NCBI GenBank assembly: GCA_017448185.1
Contig: JAFSLX010000043.1
Location: forward strand, 1-48,377
Direction: 5' to 3'
Source: Bacteroidales bacterium
Lineage (GTDB): Bacteria; Bacteroidota; Bacteroidia; Bacteroidales; P3
DNA: 48,377 bases
The position numbers and the translations under genes were made by a program. Every line of letters starts with the position of its first letter. Position 1 is the stretch's first letter. The notes under the pieces were generated by a model that was not told the origin of the DNA, ran no database searches, and saw only the letters and a list, made by a program, of their open reading frames with translations. Of the stretch, positions 7,446 to 15,862 are shown in pieces.

Positions 7446-8425
7446 CTTTTCAGTAGAGCTTCCATGATTTGTATAGCATTGGTGGCAGCACCTTTGCGGA
7501 TGTTGTCGGCCACCACCCAGAGGTTCAGTGCACGTGAATTCGAGGGGTCGCGGCGTAGACGGCCTACGAACACCTCGTTGCGATGGTGCGCAGTAATAGG
7601 CATGGGGTAAATGTTGCGCGACGGGTCGTCGTAGAGCACCACGCCGGGCGTGGTCTCAATCAGTCGGCGCACATCGTCGAGGTCGTAATCTTTGCGCAGC
7701 TCCACGTTGACAGACTCACTGTGGCCGCCCACCACCGGCACGCGGGCCACGGTGGCGCTGATGCCAATCTTCGGGTCGGCGAATATTTTGCGTGTCTCGT
7801 CTACCAGTTTCTGCTCCTCGGTGGTATAGCCGCTTTCGAGCCAGTCACCACCGTGGGGGAACAGGTTGCGATGGATGGGGTAGGGGTAAGCCATTTCGTC
7901 AGGTTTTTCGCCACGCTCTTCAGCCTCCAATTGGCGTACGGCTTTGATTCCGGTGCCGGTGATGCTTTGGTAGGTGGACACCACGATGCGGCTAATACCG
8001 TATTCGCGTTGCAGCGCCGATATGGCGAGTACCATCTGTATGGTGGAGCAATTGGGGTTGGCGATGATACGATGGTTGGAATGCACGGAATCGATATTGA
8101 TTTCCGGAACCACTAACGGGATGTTCGGGTCTTTGCGCCAGGCCGACGAGTTGTCGACCACCGTGGTGCCGACTTCGGCAAATTGCGGTGCATATTGGCG
8201 CGAGGCAGCGGTGCCAGCCGAGAAAATGGCAAACTGCGGACGGGCTGCTATGGCCTCATCGACAGGGACTACTGTCAACTCCCGGTCGGCAAAGGCAAGT
8301 TTCTTGCCTATCGACCGTTCCGATGCGGCCACAATCACCTCTTCCTGCCCGAAGCCTTCTTCTTCGAGCACCGTCAACATCTCGCGTCCCACCAGTCCGG
8401 TGGCGCCAACCACAGCAATTTTCAT
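7442..8425 (-). CDS. asd: Aspartate-semialdehyde dehydrogenase
   Basis: The enzyme reduces aspartyl phosphate to aspartate semialdehyde with NADPH, supplying lysine/diaminopimelate, methionine and threonine synthesis. The 327-residue protein has the NADP loop GATGLVGREMLTVL at the N-terminus, the catalytic cysteine in NPNCSTIQM (about residue 129), the substrate arginine segment (ATVARVPVVGGHSESV) and catalytic His in the latter. Length is typical. It starts four bases after the T9SS-protein gene and overlaps gldH, so it is the second gene of a four-gene operon. Confidence 0.95.
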   Translation of the reverse strand: MKIAVVGATGLVGREMLTVLEEEGFGQEEVIVAASERSIGKKLAFADRELTVVPVDEAIAARPQFAIFSAGTAASRQYAPQFAEVGTTVVDNSSAWRKDPNIPLVVPEINIDSVHSNHRIIANPNCSTIQMVLAISALQREYGISRIVVSTYQSITGTGIKAVRQLEAEERGEKPDEMAYPYPIHRNLFPHGGDWLESGYTTEEQKLVDETRKIFADPKIGISATVARVPVVGGHSESVNVELRKDYDLDDVRRLIETTPGVVLYDDPSRNIYPMPITAHHRNEVFVGRLRRDPSNSRALNLWVVADNIRKGAATNAIQIMEALLKR

Positions 8426-8429
8426 ATTT

Positions 8430-10886
8430 TTATCTAATTAAAGTAACTGTGCCCTTGCGCACTTGGGTCTTTTCGGGATTGAATTTATTGACATAGCGAA
8501 TCAGGTAGACGTAGGCACCCTGCGGGCAGAGATCGCCGTTGCCGTCGCGACCGTCCCAACCACAGTCGGTTCCCTCACAGTGGAACACCAGCTGGCCACG
8601 ACGGTTGTAAATGTACATCTCCTGTTTGACGGTGCCTTTGCTCACCGTACTGAAGATGTTGTTGCCTTGCGGGTCGTCGGGCATAAAGGCGTTGGGAATC
8701 CATACGTTCTCCTTGTTCATCGGTATGACGATGTGGGCTGTGTCGTTGCAGCCATATTGGCTGTGGGCAATCAGTCGTATGTCGGCCGAGTCGAGTTCGG
8801 TCGGCATGGTCCAGAATGCCTCCGCTCCGGTCTGGTCGGGACCTGACGGGAAATGCCATGTGCGTGAGGCGTTGCCGGTCGAGATATCGTCCAGTTTCAC
8901 ATCGAGGTTGTCGAAGTCGAAGTATTGCAGGCTCGAACGGATATGGGCCTCCACGGGGTATATGGTCAGCACCAGATGGACAATCGAGTCGCATTCAGCG
9001 ATGTTCTTTTTAATAACAGTGTCGATGCTGATGGTAGAGGTGTTGGTGTGGTCGTGGAGTATGCTGTCCTGCCAAAGTAGGGGTGCGCAGGTGTCGATGG
9101 TGTCGTAAGTGTGTGATACGCCGTAAACCGTCAGATGCAGGTGCACGGTCGAGTCGCAACCTGGCTCCGACAGCGTGTCGAAAACGGGCTCAGTGGTCGT
9201 TTGGGTGTAATACTGTTGAGTATGCGGCCAGTAGTATCTCTCACCTTCGCAGATGCCTGCCACGTCGAAGGTGTCGAAGATGGGGTAGACGCGTATGAGC
9301 ACCGAGTCGGAACTCAGGCAGCGGTTGGTGTATTCCACAAAGCCACGCACCCAGATGGAGTCGATTTTGTTGGTCGGCAGGGTGTCGTATTCAGGGTCTG
9401 CATTCAGGTGCAAAGAACCCATAATGTTGTTCACATTGTACATCGACGAGGGAAGCACTCTTTCCACACCGTTCAGCACTCGTGTTACCTGCCAAGTGGC
9501 GGGACGTAGCAATGTCTGGTTTGAGGGTATCTGCAGGCGGATGTTGCTTTCCACATTCTGGCAGATTTTCTTTTCTTTTACTGTGTCGCCATCATCTGTT
9601 GTGGTAAATACGAATGCATCTTTGTCGGGGACACCGATGGAGATGGTGTCGTAAAGGTTGTAGATGTCGTTGTTGGCGTTCTTGAAGATGAGTTTGCAGA
9701 CGTAGCGTGCTGATACACCGGGGCGTACATGAGCTTTGGTCAAGGTCGGGTGTTCAGTGTTTTCGGGGTTCATCGGCTCGTAGTAGCCGTAGCAGTTTGT
9801 GTCGTTCACATCGTTCACGGCATCGGGAAACTGGGTTACATCGCGCAACTGCACCGAGTCGCGACCGTCGTCAAAGATACGGTACCAAACGCAGTTACCA
9901 GGCGTGGTGCCTTGGGGGGTAAAGCGGAAGGCAGTATTGTTCAGGTTTGTTGTGAAAGGATTGTAGCCCGTAGGCCAAAATGCTGCTGGTGAACCATTAA
10001 CAACAAAGTAATTCGAAGCGGTTGGGTCAGAAGAAGGTACCTGGGGATTTCCTGTGGCGTTCTGTATGCCTATAATGCCGTTGCCTCCGTTCCACGAGTT
10101 GCAAACCTCGCGCTGCTTCACGTGTACCTCTATTATATTCGAACCTTCGTAGCAGACTATCTGGTATGTGCATCGCAAGCTTGTGCAGCTGAATTGTGGC
10201 ACGTCGTTCCACGAGCAGATTATCTTGCGGCACGGAAATTCGTCCTGAACGCCATAGTATATACCCCAGTTCGGGTCACCCGTTGACCCATGGGTCGAAG
10301 GACTCGGGTAGGTGTCTTCATATACGCCGTAAATTGCATCGCGCATGTAGTTTAAGTTGCCCGGAGCTCCGGTCGTTCCGTCGGTCCAGGGAAGCCCCGC
10401 AGAATAGCTCCACGGACAGCCTGGACCCGTATTATCGTTGCTGGTCACCGGCACCGGCCCAAAAGCTACCAGACCGTTAGCTCCTAAGACAAACGAGTTC
10501 TTTCTGATGCCGAAAAAGTAGAACGGGTAGGGAATATTGGTCGCATAGTTGGAGAAGTTGTCATCTGTGCTCACAGGCATTCGCGTGCCAGCGTGGAACG
10601 TGGTGTCGGGCGGGTTGTAGGGAATTTGTTCCACTATATAGGTGCCGTTGAATCGCTGTACCGGGATATAAGGCTCGGCGGAGATGACCATCTCTTCGCG
10701 GTCGCCGCAGCCCACGACGGTGTCCCAACCGAATTGACGGCAGATTGGCGAGATGACGTGGTCGTATTTCTGCTCGACAAGCACCTCGGGACAGGGGCTG
10801 ACCACCTGTGCCACGGCCACGTTGCCACCCAGCGGCAGGGCCAACAAGGCGGTCATTAACCATTTGGAGATTCTGTTTTTCTTCAT
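8430..10886 (-). CDS. Large secreted protein with T9SS type-B sorting domain
   Basis: An 818-residue exported protein with a Sec signal peptide ending near VAVAQ. The N-terminal third has a lectin/nidogen-like pattern (NIPYPFYFFG, GLVAFGPVPV, GIIGIQNATG). The middle holds Bacteroidota repeats of the form CDSTVHLHLTVY / CDSIVHLVLTIY with paired cysteines. The C-terminus is the gliding motility-associated type-B sorting domain: VWIPNAFMPDDPQGNN, MYIYNRRGQLVF, GWDGRDGNGDLCPQGAYVY, and a basic end. It is therefore translocated by T9SS across the outer membrane and handed to the surface. Substrate or adhesive function is unknown. It heads the operon with asd, gldH and uvrC and has its own -7 box. 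Confidence 0.85.
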   Translation of the reverse strand: MKKNRISKWLMTALLALPLGGNVAVAQVVSPCPEVLVEQKYDHVISPICRQFGWDTVVGCGDREEMVISAEPYIPVQRFNGTYIVEQIPYNPPDTTFHAGTRMPVSTDDNFSNYATNIPYPFYFFGIRKNSFVLGANGLVAFGPVPVTSNDNTGPGCPWSYSAGLPWTDGTTGAPGNLNYMRDAIYGVYEDTYPSPSTHGSTGDPNWGIYYGVQDEFPCRKIICSWNDVPQFSCTSLRCTYQIVCYEGSNIIEVHVKQREVCNSWNGGNGIIGIQNATGNPQVPSSDPTASNYFVVNGSPAAFWPTGYNPFTTNLNNTAFRFTPQGTTPGNCVWYRIFDDGRDSVQLRDVTQFPDAVNDVNDTNCYGYYEPMNPENTEHPTLTKAHVRPGVSARYVCKLIFKNANNDIYNLYDTISIGVPDKDAFVFTTTDDGDTVKEKKICQNVESNIRLQIPSNQTLLRPATWQVTRVLNGVERVLPSSMYNVNNIMGSLHLNADPEYDTLPTNKIDSIWVRGFVEYTNRCLSSDSVLIRVYPIFDTFDVAGICEGERYYWPHTQQYYTQTTTEPVFDTLSEPGCDSTVHLHLTVYGVSHTYDTIDTCAPLLWQDSILHDHTNTSTISIDTVIKKNIAECDSIVHLVLTIYPVEAHIRSSLQYFDFDNLDVKLDDISTGNASRTWHFPSGPDQTGAEAFWTMPTELDSADIRLIAHSQYGCNDTAHIVIPMNKENVWIPNAFMPDDPQGNNIFSTVSKGTVKQEMYIYNRRGQLVFHCEGTDCGWDGRDGNGDLCPQGAYVYLIRYVNKFNPEKTQVRKGTVTLIR

Positions 10887-10952
10887 ATCGTTGTTGAATA
10901 TCAGTTTCTTATTTGTTTTCTTTGCCGAAAGGACGGCCTATATTATAAAATG

Positions 10953-10960
10953 CAAAATTA
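10953..10960 (-). promoter_or_regulatory. -7 box of the T9SS protein-asd-gldH-uvrC operon
   Basis: TAATTTTG on the minus strand fits TAnnTTTG. Transcription would start near 10946, leaving a leader of about 60 bases to the ATG at 10886. Confidence 0.5.
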
Positions 10961-11035
10961 CACTTTTTTTTTCTATATAGACGCAAGAAATGTGCTTTTT
11001 GTTGTCTAATGGATAATTTTTTTTTTGCTCAGTCT

Positions 11036-11126
11036 TTTGTACGGCCGTTGTTCAGTTGTTGTTCAGTCGTTGTTCAGTCAAACACTGAACAACGACTGAA
11101 CAACAACTGAACAAGTACAGAACAAC
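11036..11126 (+). repeat. 91-bp eight-unit palindromic element, copy A
   Basis: Eight 11-bp units, four on each side of a CAAAC centre (11079-11083). The left side has a diverged outer unit TTTGTACGGCC (11036-11046), then GTTGTTCAGTT, GTTGTTCAGTC and GTTGTTCAGT. The right side runs ACTGAACAAC, GACTGAACAAC, AACTGAACAAG, TACAGAACAAC. The inner arms (11048-11078 and 11084-11114) are perfectly complementary for 31 bp, and the one variant base (TT for TC) is matched on the other arm. It sits in the 408-base gap between mltG and the T9SS gene. Confidence 0.85.
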
Positions 11127-11160
11127 AGAAGGAGGGAATCAGGGGAGACTCATCAAGATT

Positions 11161-11190
11161 AAAAGAAATCTCCTGACGGAGAATTGGTTA
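11161..11190 (+). repeat. REP-like hairpin, variant 1
   Basis: AAAAGAAATCTCC-TGAC-GGAGA followed by ATTGG. It aligns with the family member at 28732, with both stem halves changed together (TCTCC/GGAGA for ACGCC/GGCGT). Confidence 0.55.
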
Positions 11191-11213
11191 TGATTGTTGG
11201 TTTGCAGAATCTA

Positions 11214-11262
11214 TGAAAAGGAAACGCCTACGGCGTAATTGCTCCGGAGGAGCTTTCTTTTA
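11214..11262 (+). repeat. REP-like double hairpin, variant 2
   Basis: The first hairpin is ACGCC-TAC-GGCGT (11224-11236), the second is GCTCC-GGA-GGAGC (11241-11253) followed by TTTCTTTTAT. Same order as the full element at 28732-28794. The second hairpin with its T run could also stop plus-strand transcription. Confidence 0.6.
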
Positions 11263-11294
11263 TTTGTGAGGTGTCTGCTGTGAGATGGGGAAGG

Positions 11295-12269
11295 CTATTT
11301 TATCTTCAGCGAGTTGAGCTTCTGGTGGAAGCGTGCGGCGTTGCGGCTGTGTTCGGCAAGGGTGGCGGCGAAGCGGTGTGTGCCGTCCATCTGGTCGGAG
11401 GCGCAGAAGTAGAGGTAGTTGGTCTGCGGCGCGTTGAACACAGCGTCGACGCTGGCTGCCGAGGGAAGGCAGATGGGGGCTGGCGGCAGGCCGGTGTGGA
11501 GGTAGGTGTTGAAGGGACTGTCGGTTTGCAGGTGTTTGTTGAGGATGCGGCGCAGGGTGAAGTCGCCGACGGCGTATTTCACCGTGGGGTCGGCCTGCAG
11601 GGGCATCCCTTTGGCCAAGCGGTTGAGGTAAACGCTGGCTATGCGCGGTTTCTCTGCGTTGTTGTTGGTCTCCTCTTCCACTATCGATGCCAGCACGATT
11701 GCGTCGTGAGTGGATAGCGGTGTGTGTGTGGTGGGTAGTTTTTTCTCGAAGTGCTCATATTCTTTTTCCATCCGCTGCTTGAACTGCTCGGGAGTGACGG
11801 TCCAGTAGAATTCGTAGGTGTTTGGGCGGATGATGTAGAAGCTGTCGAGGGTGACGTTGAAGCTGTTGTGCATCAGCTTGGTGTTCAAGTATTCGTTGAG
11901 CTGCTGCGGGGTGCGGAAGCGGCCGATGGTGAGGCGTATGGGGTCCTGCTGGCCATTGCGGAGCTTGCGGACAAGGGTGAGCTGTCGTATGTGCGGCTCG
12001 ATGACGTAGGAACCCGGACGTACGTGCTGGTCGAGCTTGAGGGCGTGGGCGAAGAGGTTGAATGCGTTAATGCGGGATTGCTTTAATGCGTCAGTGTTGG
12101 CCGATGAAAGTGAATCGCATAGGGCTTCATAGGTGGAGCCTTCGGGCAGGTAGATGCGGACGTGTTCGGAGTTTGTGGTGCGTGAGTTGAGCAGAGTTAA
12201 TATGCCGAGCGCCCCGAGCAGAAGCAGCGCAACCAGTATCAATAGTGTGATTATCGTTTTCTTTTTCAT
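11295..12269 (-). CDS. mltG: Endolytic murein transglycosylase MltG
   Basis: MltG cleaves nascent peptidoglycan strands in the periplasm while anchored in the inner membrane, setting glycan chain length. The 324-residue protein has one N-terminal membrane anchor (residues about 5-27), a LysM-like segment (LPEGSTYEALCDSLSSAN) and the YceG catalytic domain with the essential Glu in ASIVEEET (near residue 203). It also has the YLNRLAKGMPLQADPTVKYA signature. Length is normal for Bacteroidota. It is preceded on the same strand by the GNAT fragment and a REP-like element, so whether it shares the recG transcript is uncertain. Confidence 0.93.
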   Translation of the reverse strand: MKKKTIITLLILVALLLLGALGILTLLNSRTTNSEHVRIYLPEGSTYEALCDSLSSANTDALKQSRINAFNLFAHALKLDQHVRPGSYVIEPHIRQLTLVRKLRNGQQDPIRLTIGRFRTPQQLNEYLNTKLMHNSFNVTLDSFYIIRPNTYEFYWTVTPEQFKQRMEKEYEHFEKKLPTTHTPLSTHDAIVLASIVEEETNNNAEKPRIASVYLNRLAKGMPLQADPTVKYAVGDFTLRRILNKHLQTDSPFNTYLHTGLPPAPICLPSAASVDAVFNAPQTNYLYFCASDQMDGTHRFAATLAEHSRNAARFHQKLNSLKIK

Positions 12270-12289
12270 TGTTATTCGGTGTCTATCTT

Positions 12290-12350
12290 TTTGAAAGAAA
12301 ACGCCTAAGGCGTATTTGTGTTTACCTCGTCAGGGAGTGTCTTTTAATAG
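12290..12350 (+). repeat. REP-like hairpin, variant 3, overlapping the GNAT 3' end
   Basis: TTGAAAGAAAACGCC-TAA-GGCGT (stem 12301-12305/12309-12313), ending CTTTTAATAG at 12341-12350. This matches the outline of the full element at 28732-28794. Its right end encodes, on the minus strand, the last residues and stop of the GNAT gene. Confidence 0.6.
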
Positions 12351-12725
12351 TATTTGCATTCGTATGGTGTCGATGTGGCGGCCGTCGACGCAGAGCCACT
12401 CGCGGAAGTGGCCGCACTCGGTGTAGCCGGCTTTGGCGAAGAGGGCTATGCTGGCGGTGTTGGTTGCCGCGATGTCGGCGTAGAGCGTGTGCAGATGGTA
12501 GTTGGCGGTGGATAGCATTTGCAGTTGGTGGAGCATGGCGAGGGCGTAGCCTTGGCGGCGGTGTTCGGTGGCTACCATGATGCCGACGGCGGCGCGACGG
12601 TTGAGCGGGTCGTAGTTGTAAAGGTCGACACATCCATACGGCAATGCGTAGAGGCGTAGGTTGCCGCTCGACAGCGAGGCCCCTTCTTCCGCAACCAATG
12701 ATATGTTTAAGATATCTTTCCCCAT
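12330..12725 (-). CDS. GNAT acetyltransferase, N-terminally shortened
   Basis: A 131-residue reading frame with the GNAT acetyl-CoA core: strand GCVDLYNYDPLNRRAAVGI, the pyrophosphate loop ATEHRRQGYALAML (R/Q-x-x-G-x-A type), and LYADIAATNTASIALFAKAGY. Related enzymes are about 165-180 residues. The first 45-60 residues (the alpha1-alpha2 region) are not present, because recG occupies that DNA. The start ATG at 12725 lies 19 bases inside recG. The last codons and stop fall inside a REP-like element. It may be a decayed gene or a short, coupled protein. The acetyl acceptor is unknown. Confidence 0.6.
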   Translation of the reverse strand: MGKDILNISLVAEEGASLSSGNLRLYALPYGCVDLYNYDPLNRRAAVGIMVATEHRRQGYALAMLHQLQMLSTANYHLHTLYADIAATNTASIALFAKAGYTECGHFREWLCVDGRHIDTIRMQILLKDTP

Positions 12726-14791
12726 AGCATTTTGTTTTTTGACTGTGCCAAATAGTGCTGAAGAACAGGATATTGTGTGAGCTCTGGGTCGTTGGCCAGC
12801 AGGTCGTGCACTTCGTCGCGTGAGGCACGGACGATGGGTTCGTCGTCGACGATGCTGGCGATGTGGAGGTCGAGCATGCCGCTCTGTTGCAGGCCCTGCA
12901 TGTCGCCGGGTCCACGTAGGCGGAGGTCGGCTTCGGCTATTTGGAAGCCGTCGGTGGTGCTGCACATGGTGCGTATGCGGTCGCGTGCAGAACCGACAAG
13001 GTTGTCCTTGGTCATGAGGATGCAATAGCTCTGCTCGGCACCGCGGCCGACGCGGCCACGCAGCTGGTGCAACTGGCTGAGGCCGAAGCGTTCGGCATTT
13101 TCAATGACCATGACGGTGGCGTTGGGCACGTCGACGCCGACTTCGATGACGGTGGTGGCGACCATAATGTGGGTTTTGCCCTGCTTGAAGCGGTCCATCT
13201 CGAAGGCTTTCTCGTCGGCGGTTAGCTGTCCGTGTACCATCGAGGTTTGATATTGTGGCCGTGGGAAGTAGTTCTGCACCATTTCAAGTCCGTCCTCAAG
13301 GTCTTTGAGGTCCATTTTCTCGCTTTCGTGGATGAGCGGATAGACGATGTATATTTGCCGTCCGGCATCGATTTGCTGTTTGAGGAAGTGGAACACGAGC
13401 GGGCGGTTGGGCTCGGTGCGGTGGAGTGTGCGGACGGGGTGGCGGCCGGGCGGCAGTTCGTCGATGATCGAGCAGTCGAGGTCGCCGTAGACGGTCATGG
13501 CAAGGGTGCGCGGAATGGGGGTGGCAGTCATGACAAGGATGTGGGGCGGGATGGCCGATTTGGTCCAGAGTTTGGCGCGTTGTTCGACACCGAAACGATG
13601 TTGCTCGTCGATGACTACGAGGCCAAGGTCGTGGAAATGCACGTCATCCTCGATGAGGGCATGGGTGCCGATGAGCAGTTGTATGGTGCCATCGGCGAGT
13701 TGCTGTTTGATGCGTTTTTTCTCGGATGTGCGCAGCGAACCGGTGAGCAGTTCGACACTGATGCCGAGGCCGTCGAGCATGCGCAGGAAGGTGTAGTAGT
13801 GCTGCGAAGCGAGGATTTCGGTGGGAGCCATGAGACAGGCCTGACAGCCGTTGTCGAGGGCGAGGAGCATGCACATGAGGGCCACGAGGGTCTTGCCGCT
13901 GCCCACGTCGCCTTGCAGCAGGCGGTTCATTTGCCGACCGGAGCGCATGTCTTCGCGTATTTCACGTATGACGCGTTTTTGAGCGCCGGTCAGTGGGAAG
14001 GGTATTTTCTCTTTGTAGAAGCGGTTGAAGTGGTTGCCGACGGTGGGGAACACGCGGCCGTGTGAGTGCTGCTGGCGTTCGGAGTGGGCGTATTGGTAGT
14101 CGAGCTGCATGAAGAAGAGCTCGTCGAATTTCAGTCGGAGTCGTGCCTGGTCGAGCAGTTCCTGGCTGTCGGGGAAGTGTATGTTGCAGAGTGCTTTATG
14201 CAGGGAGACGAGGCGGTATTTGGCAAGGATACTGTCGGGCAGGCTTTCGGGGACGGGAGTGATGTTGGCGATAAGCGTCTCGGTGAGGCGGGCGAGGGCT
14301 TTGGTACCGAGGCCGTGCTGTTTCATCTTCTCGGTGGTGTTGTAGACTGGCATGAAGCGGTGCCGTGCCCCTTCGTCGACGTAGGAGTATGCTTCAATCT
14401 CGGGATGTGTCATCTGCCAGTCTCCATTGAACACTGATGGTTTGCCCATGACGAGATATTCGACGTTGGGTTTCAGCTTTTCGCGTACCCATTTGGTGCC
14501 GGCGAACCAGACGAGCTGCAGGTGGCCGGTGCCGTCGTAGAAGTCGACGGTCAGCCGTTCGCGGTGCTTGCCGGTGGCAGTGGTCTGCATGTTGTTGACT
14601 TTGCCGCGAAGCACCACGTAGTTGTCGTCGGTGAGGGTCTTGACCGTGCTCATCACCGAGCGGTCGATGTAGCGGAAGGGAAAGTAATACAGCAGGTCGG
14701 CGGCAGTGTGTATGTCGAGTTCAGAGGCCAGAATTTTGGCTTTGGATGGGCCAACCCCTTTGAGATACACTATGTCGTCGGACAGATTCAT
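12707..14791 (-). CDS. recG: ATP-dependent DNA helicase RecG
   Basis: RecG rescues stalled replication forks and branch-migrates Holliday junctions. The 694-residue protein has a helix-hairpin-like start (VYLKGVGPSKAKILASEL) and the OB/wedge domain (residues about 60-160). The two RecA-like lobes carry Walker A LLQGDVGSGKTLVALM, the DEQH box VIDEQHRFG, MTATPIPRT and motif VI HQLRGRVGRG. A TRG region follows. It overlaps coaD by four bases (ATGA) at the start and the GNAT frame at its end. Confidence 0.96.
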   Translation of the reverse strand: MNLSDDIVYLKGVGPSKAKILASELDIHTAADLLYYFPFRYIDRSVMSTVKTLTDDNYVVLRGKVNNMQTTATGKHRERLTVDFYDGTGHLQLVWFAGTKWVREKLKPNVEYLVMGKPSVFNGDWQMTHPEIEAYSYVDEGARHRFMPVYNTTEKMKQHGLGTKALARLTETLIANITPVPESLPDSILAKYRLVSLHKALCNIHFPDSQELLDQARLRLKFDELFFMQLDYQYAHSERQQHSHGRVFPTVGNHFNRFYKEKIPFPLTGAQKRVIREIREDMRSGRQMNRLLQGDVGSGKTLVALMCMLLALDNGCQACLMAPTEILASQHYYTFLRMLDGLGISVELLTGSLRTSEKKRIKQQLADGTIQLLIGTHALIEDDVHFHDLGLVVIDEQHRFGVEQRAKLWTKSAIPPHILVMTATPIPRTLAMTVYGDLDCSIIDELPPGRHPVRTLHRTEPNRPLVFHFLKQQIDAGRQIYIVYPLIHESEKMDLKDLEDGLEMVQNYFPRPQYQTSMVHGQLTADEKAFEMDRFKQGKTHIMVATTVIEVGVDVPNATVMVIENAERFGLSQLHQLRGRVGRGAEQSYCILMTKDNLVGSARDRIRTMCSTTDGFQIAEADLRLRGPGDMQGLQQSGMLDLHIASIVDDEPIVRASRDEVHDLLANDPELTQYPVLQHYLAQSKNKMLWGKIS

Positions 14792-15204
14792 TGATGCAAC
14801 AGTTTTTCGCGTTCGAGGGTGCTGCTGATGTCTTTGTGTTCGGCATCGGATAGGATAAGGAGTGTCTCGATAGTGGGGTCGAGTCGACGGTTGACAGTGG
14901 CGATGAGTTGCTCATATTCAAAGTCCTGCGGTCCACGGATGCCACGGATAATGGCTTTTGCCCCAAGTTCATGGCAGAGGTCGATGGTCATGCCACTATA
15001 GGAGGTCACTTCTACCGTGGGGCAGTCGCTTAGTGCGGTGCGGATGCGGGCTATGCGCTCGTCGGTGCTGAACATATAGTGCTTGTCGCTGTTCACTCCG
15101 ACGGCGACATATATACGGTCGAAAAGTGGCAATACGCGACGCAATATGGCCTCGTGGCCGACGGTGAAGGGGTCGAACGACCCGGGAAATACAGCTGTGG
15201 CCAT
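14788..15204 (-). CDS. coaD: Phosphopantetheine adenylyltransferase
   Basis: The enzyme transfers AMP from ATP to 4'-phosphopantetheine, the penultimate step of coenzyme A synthesis. At 138 residues it keeps the nucleotidyltransferase motifs: GSFDPFTVGH at the N-terminus, IIRGIRGPQDFEYE in the middle and the ISST signature near the end. After ISST the usual 20-residue C-terminal helix is missing: the frame runs only nine more residues into the recG start. All catalytic motifs survive, so activity is plausible. It overlaps recG by ATGA. Confidence 0.9.
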   Translation of the reverse strand: MATAVFPGSFDPFTVGHEAILRRVLPLFDRIYVAVGVNSDKHYMFSTDERIARIRTALSDCPTVEVTSYSGMTIDLCHELGAKAIIRGIRGPQDFEYEQLIATVNRRLDPTIETLLILSDAEHKDISSTLEREKLLHQ

Positions 15205-15216
15205 GGCTATTAGACT

Positions 15217-15861
15217 TTAAAATTGCCAGATAAGACGGACGGAAATGGCACTGTTGTAGCAGTTGGTGGTATGGGTCTTTACCTGTTCGCCATTGATGTT
15301 GTAGAAGAGCCAGTCCTTCTTGATGGCCAGTAGCGAGTACTGCCATCGTAGGTTGATTTGCAGGCCTTTCCATATTGTGAAGCGAGCATCGACCACCGCA
15401 GCGAGGTCGTTTTTCAAGAATGCCATGTCGTTGGTATCCGGGAAAAAGGTGGTGTAGCGGATATCGCCGTGGGGTTGCTCTACTAAGCGTCCATAAAGCA
15501 GGCCTGCACCGAAGAGCATTCCTCCATAAATGTCTTGATAGTGGATGAGCACGGGAATGTCGACATATTTCAGCTTCAGGTCGACCATATATTCCTTATC
15601 GGCTACGCTGTGGCTGTAGGAGCCGCGTTCGTTGTAGTTTATCTCTACGCTCAATCCCCACAAACCGTTTGATGAGATAGCCGTCAAGGCACCCACACCC
15701 CCGTTGAATCCGAATTGGTTGAATCCTTTCAGTTCGTCGCCTTCAATCTGTGCGGCCGTGATACCTCCGGAAACGAAACCATGGATGCGTTGCGCATGGC
15801 AAATTGAAACATGCAAATTGAAACATGCTATTATGACGGCTATGTAAAGAATCTTTTTCAT
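15217..15861 (-). CDS. Outer-membrane beta-barrel protein
   Basis: A 214-residue protein with a signal peptide (cut near CHAQ). Alternating-hydrophobicity strands rich in glycine and aromatics follow (GFVSGGITAAQIEGD, WGLSVEINYNERGSY, GGMLFGAGLLYGR), with the terminal aromatic RLIWQF typical of BAM substrates. It fits the porin-family beta-barrel group (PF13568-like), usually eight strands. Function is unknown. It begins one base after the GT2-fusion stop and twelve bases before coaD. Confidence 0.75.
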   Translation of the reverse strand: MKKILYIAVIIACFNLHVSICHAQRIHGFVSGGITAAQIEGDELKGFNQFGFNGGVGALTAISSNGLWGLSVEINYNERGSYSHSVADKEYMVDLKLKYVDIPVLIHYQDIYGGMLFGAGLLYGRLVEQPHGDIRYTTFFPDTNDMAFLKNDLAAVVDARFTIWKGLQINLRWQYSLLAIKKDWLFYNINGEQVKTHTTNCYNSAISVRLIWQF

Positions 15862-15862
15862 T

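Noticed and set aside
11036..11126. CRISPR array
   Set aside because: The 11-bp units are contiguous, inverted around a centre and lack spacers of unique sequence, and no cas gene is near.
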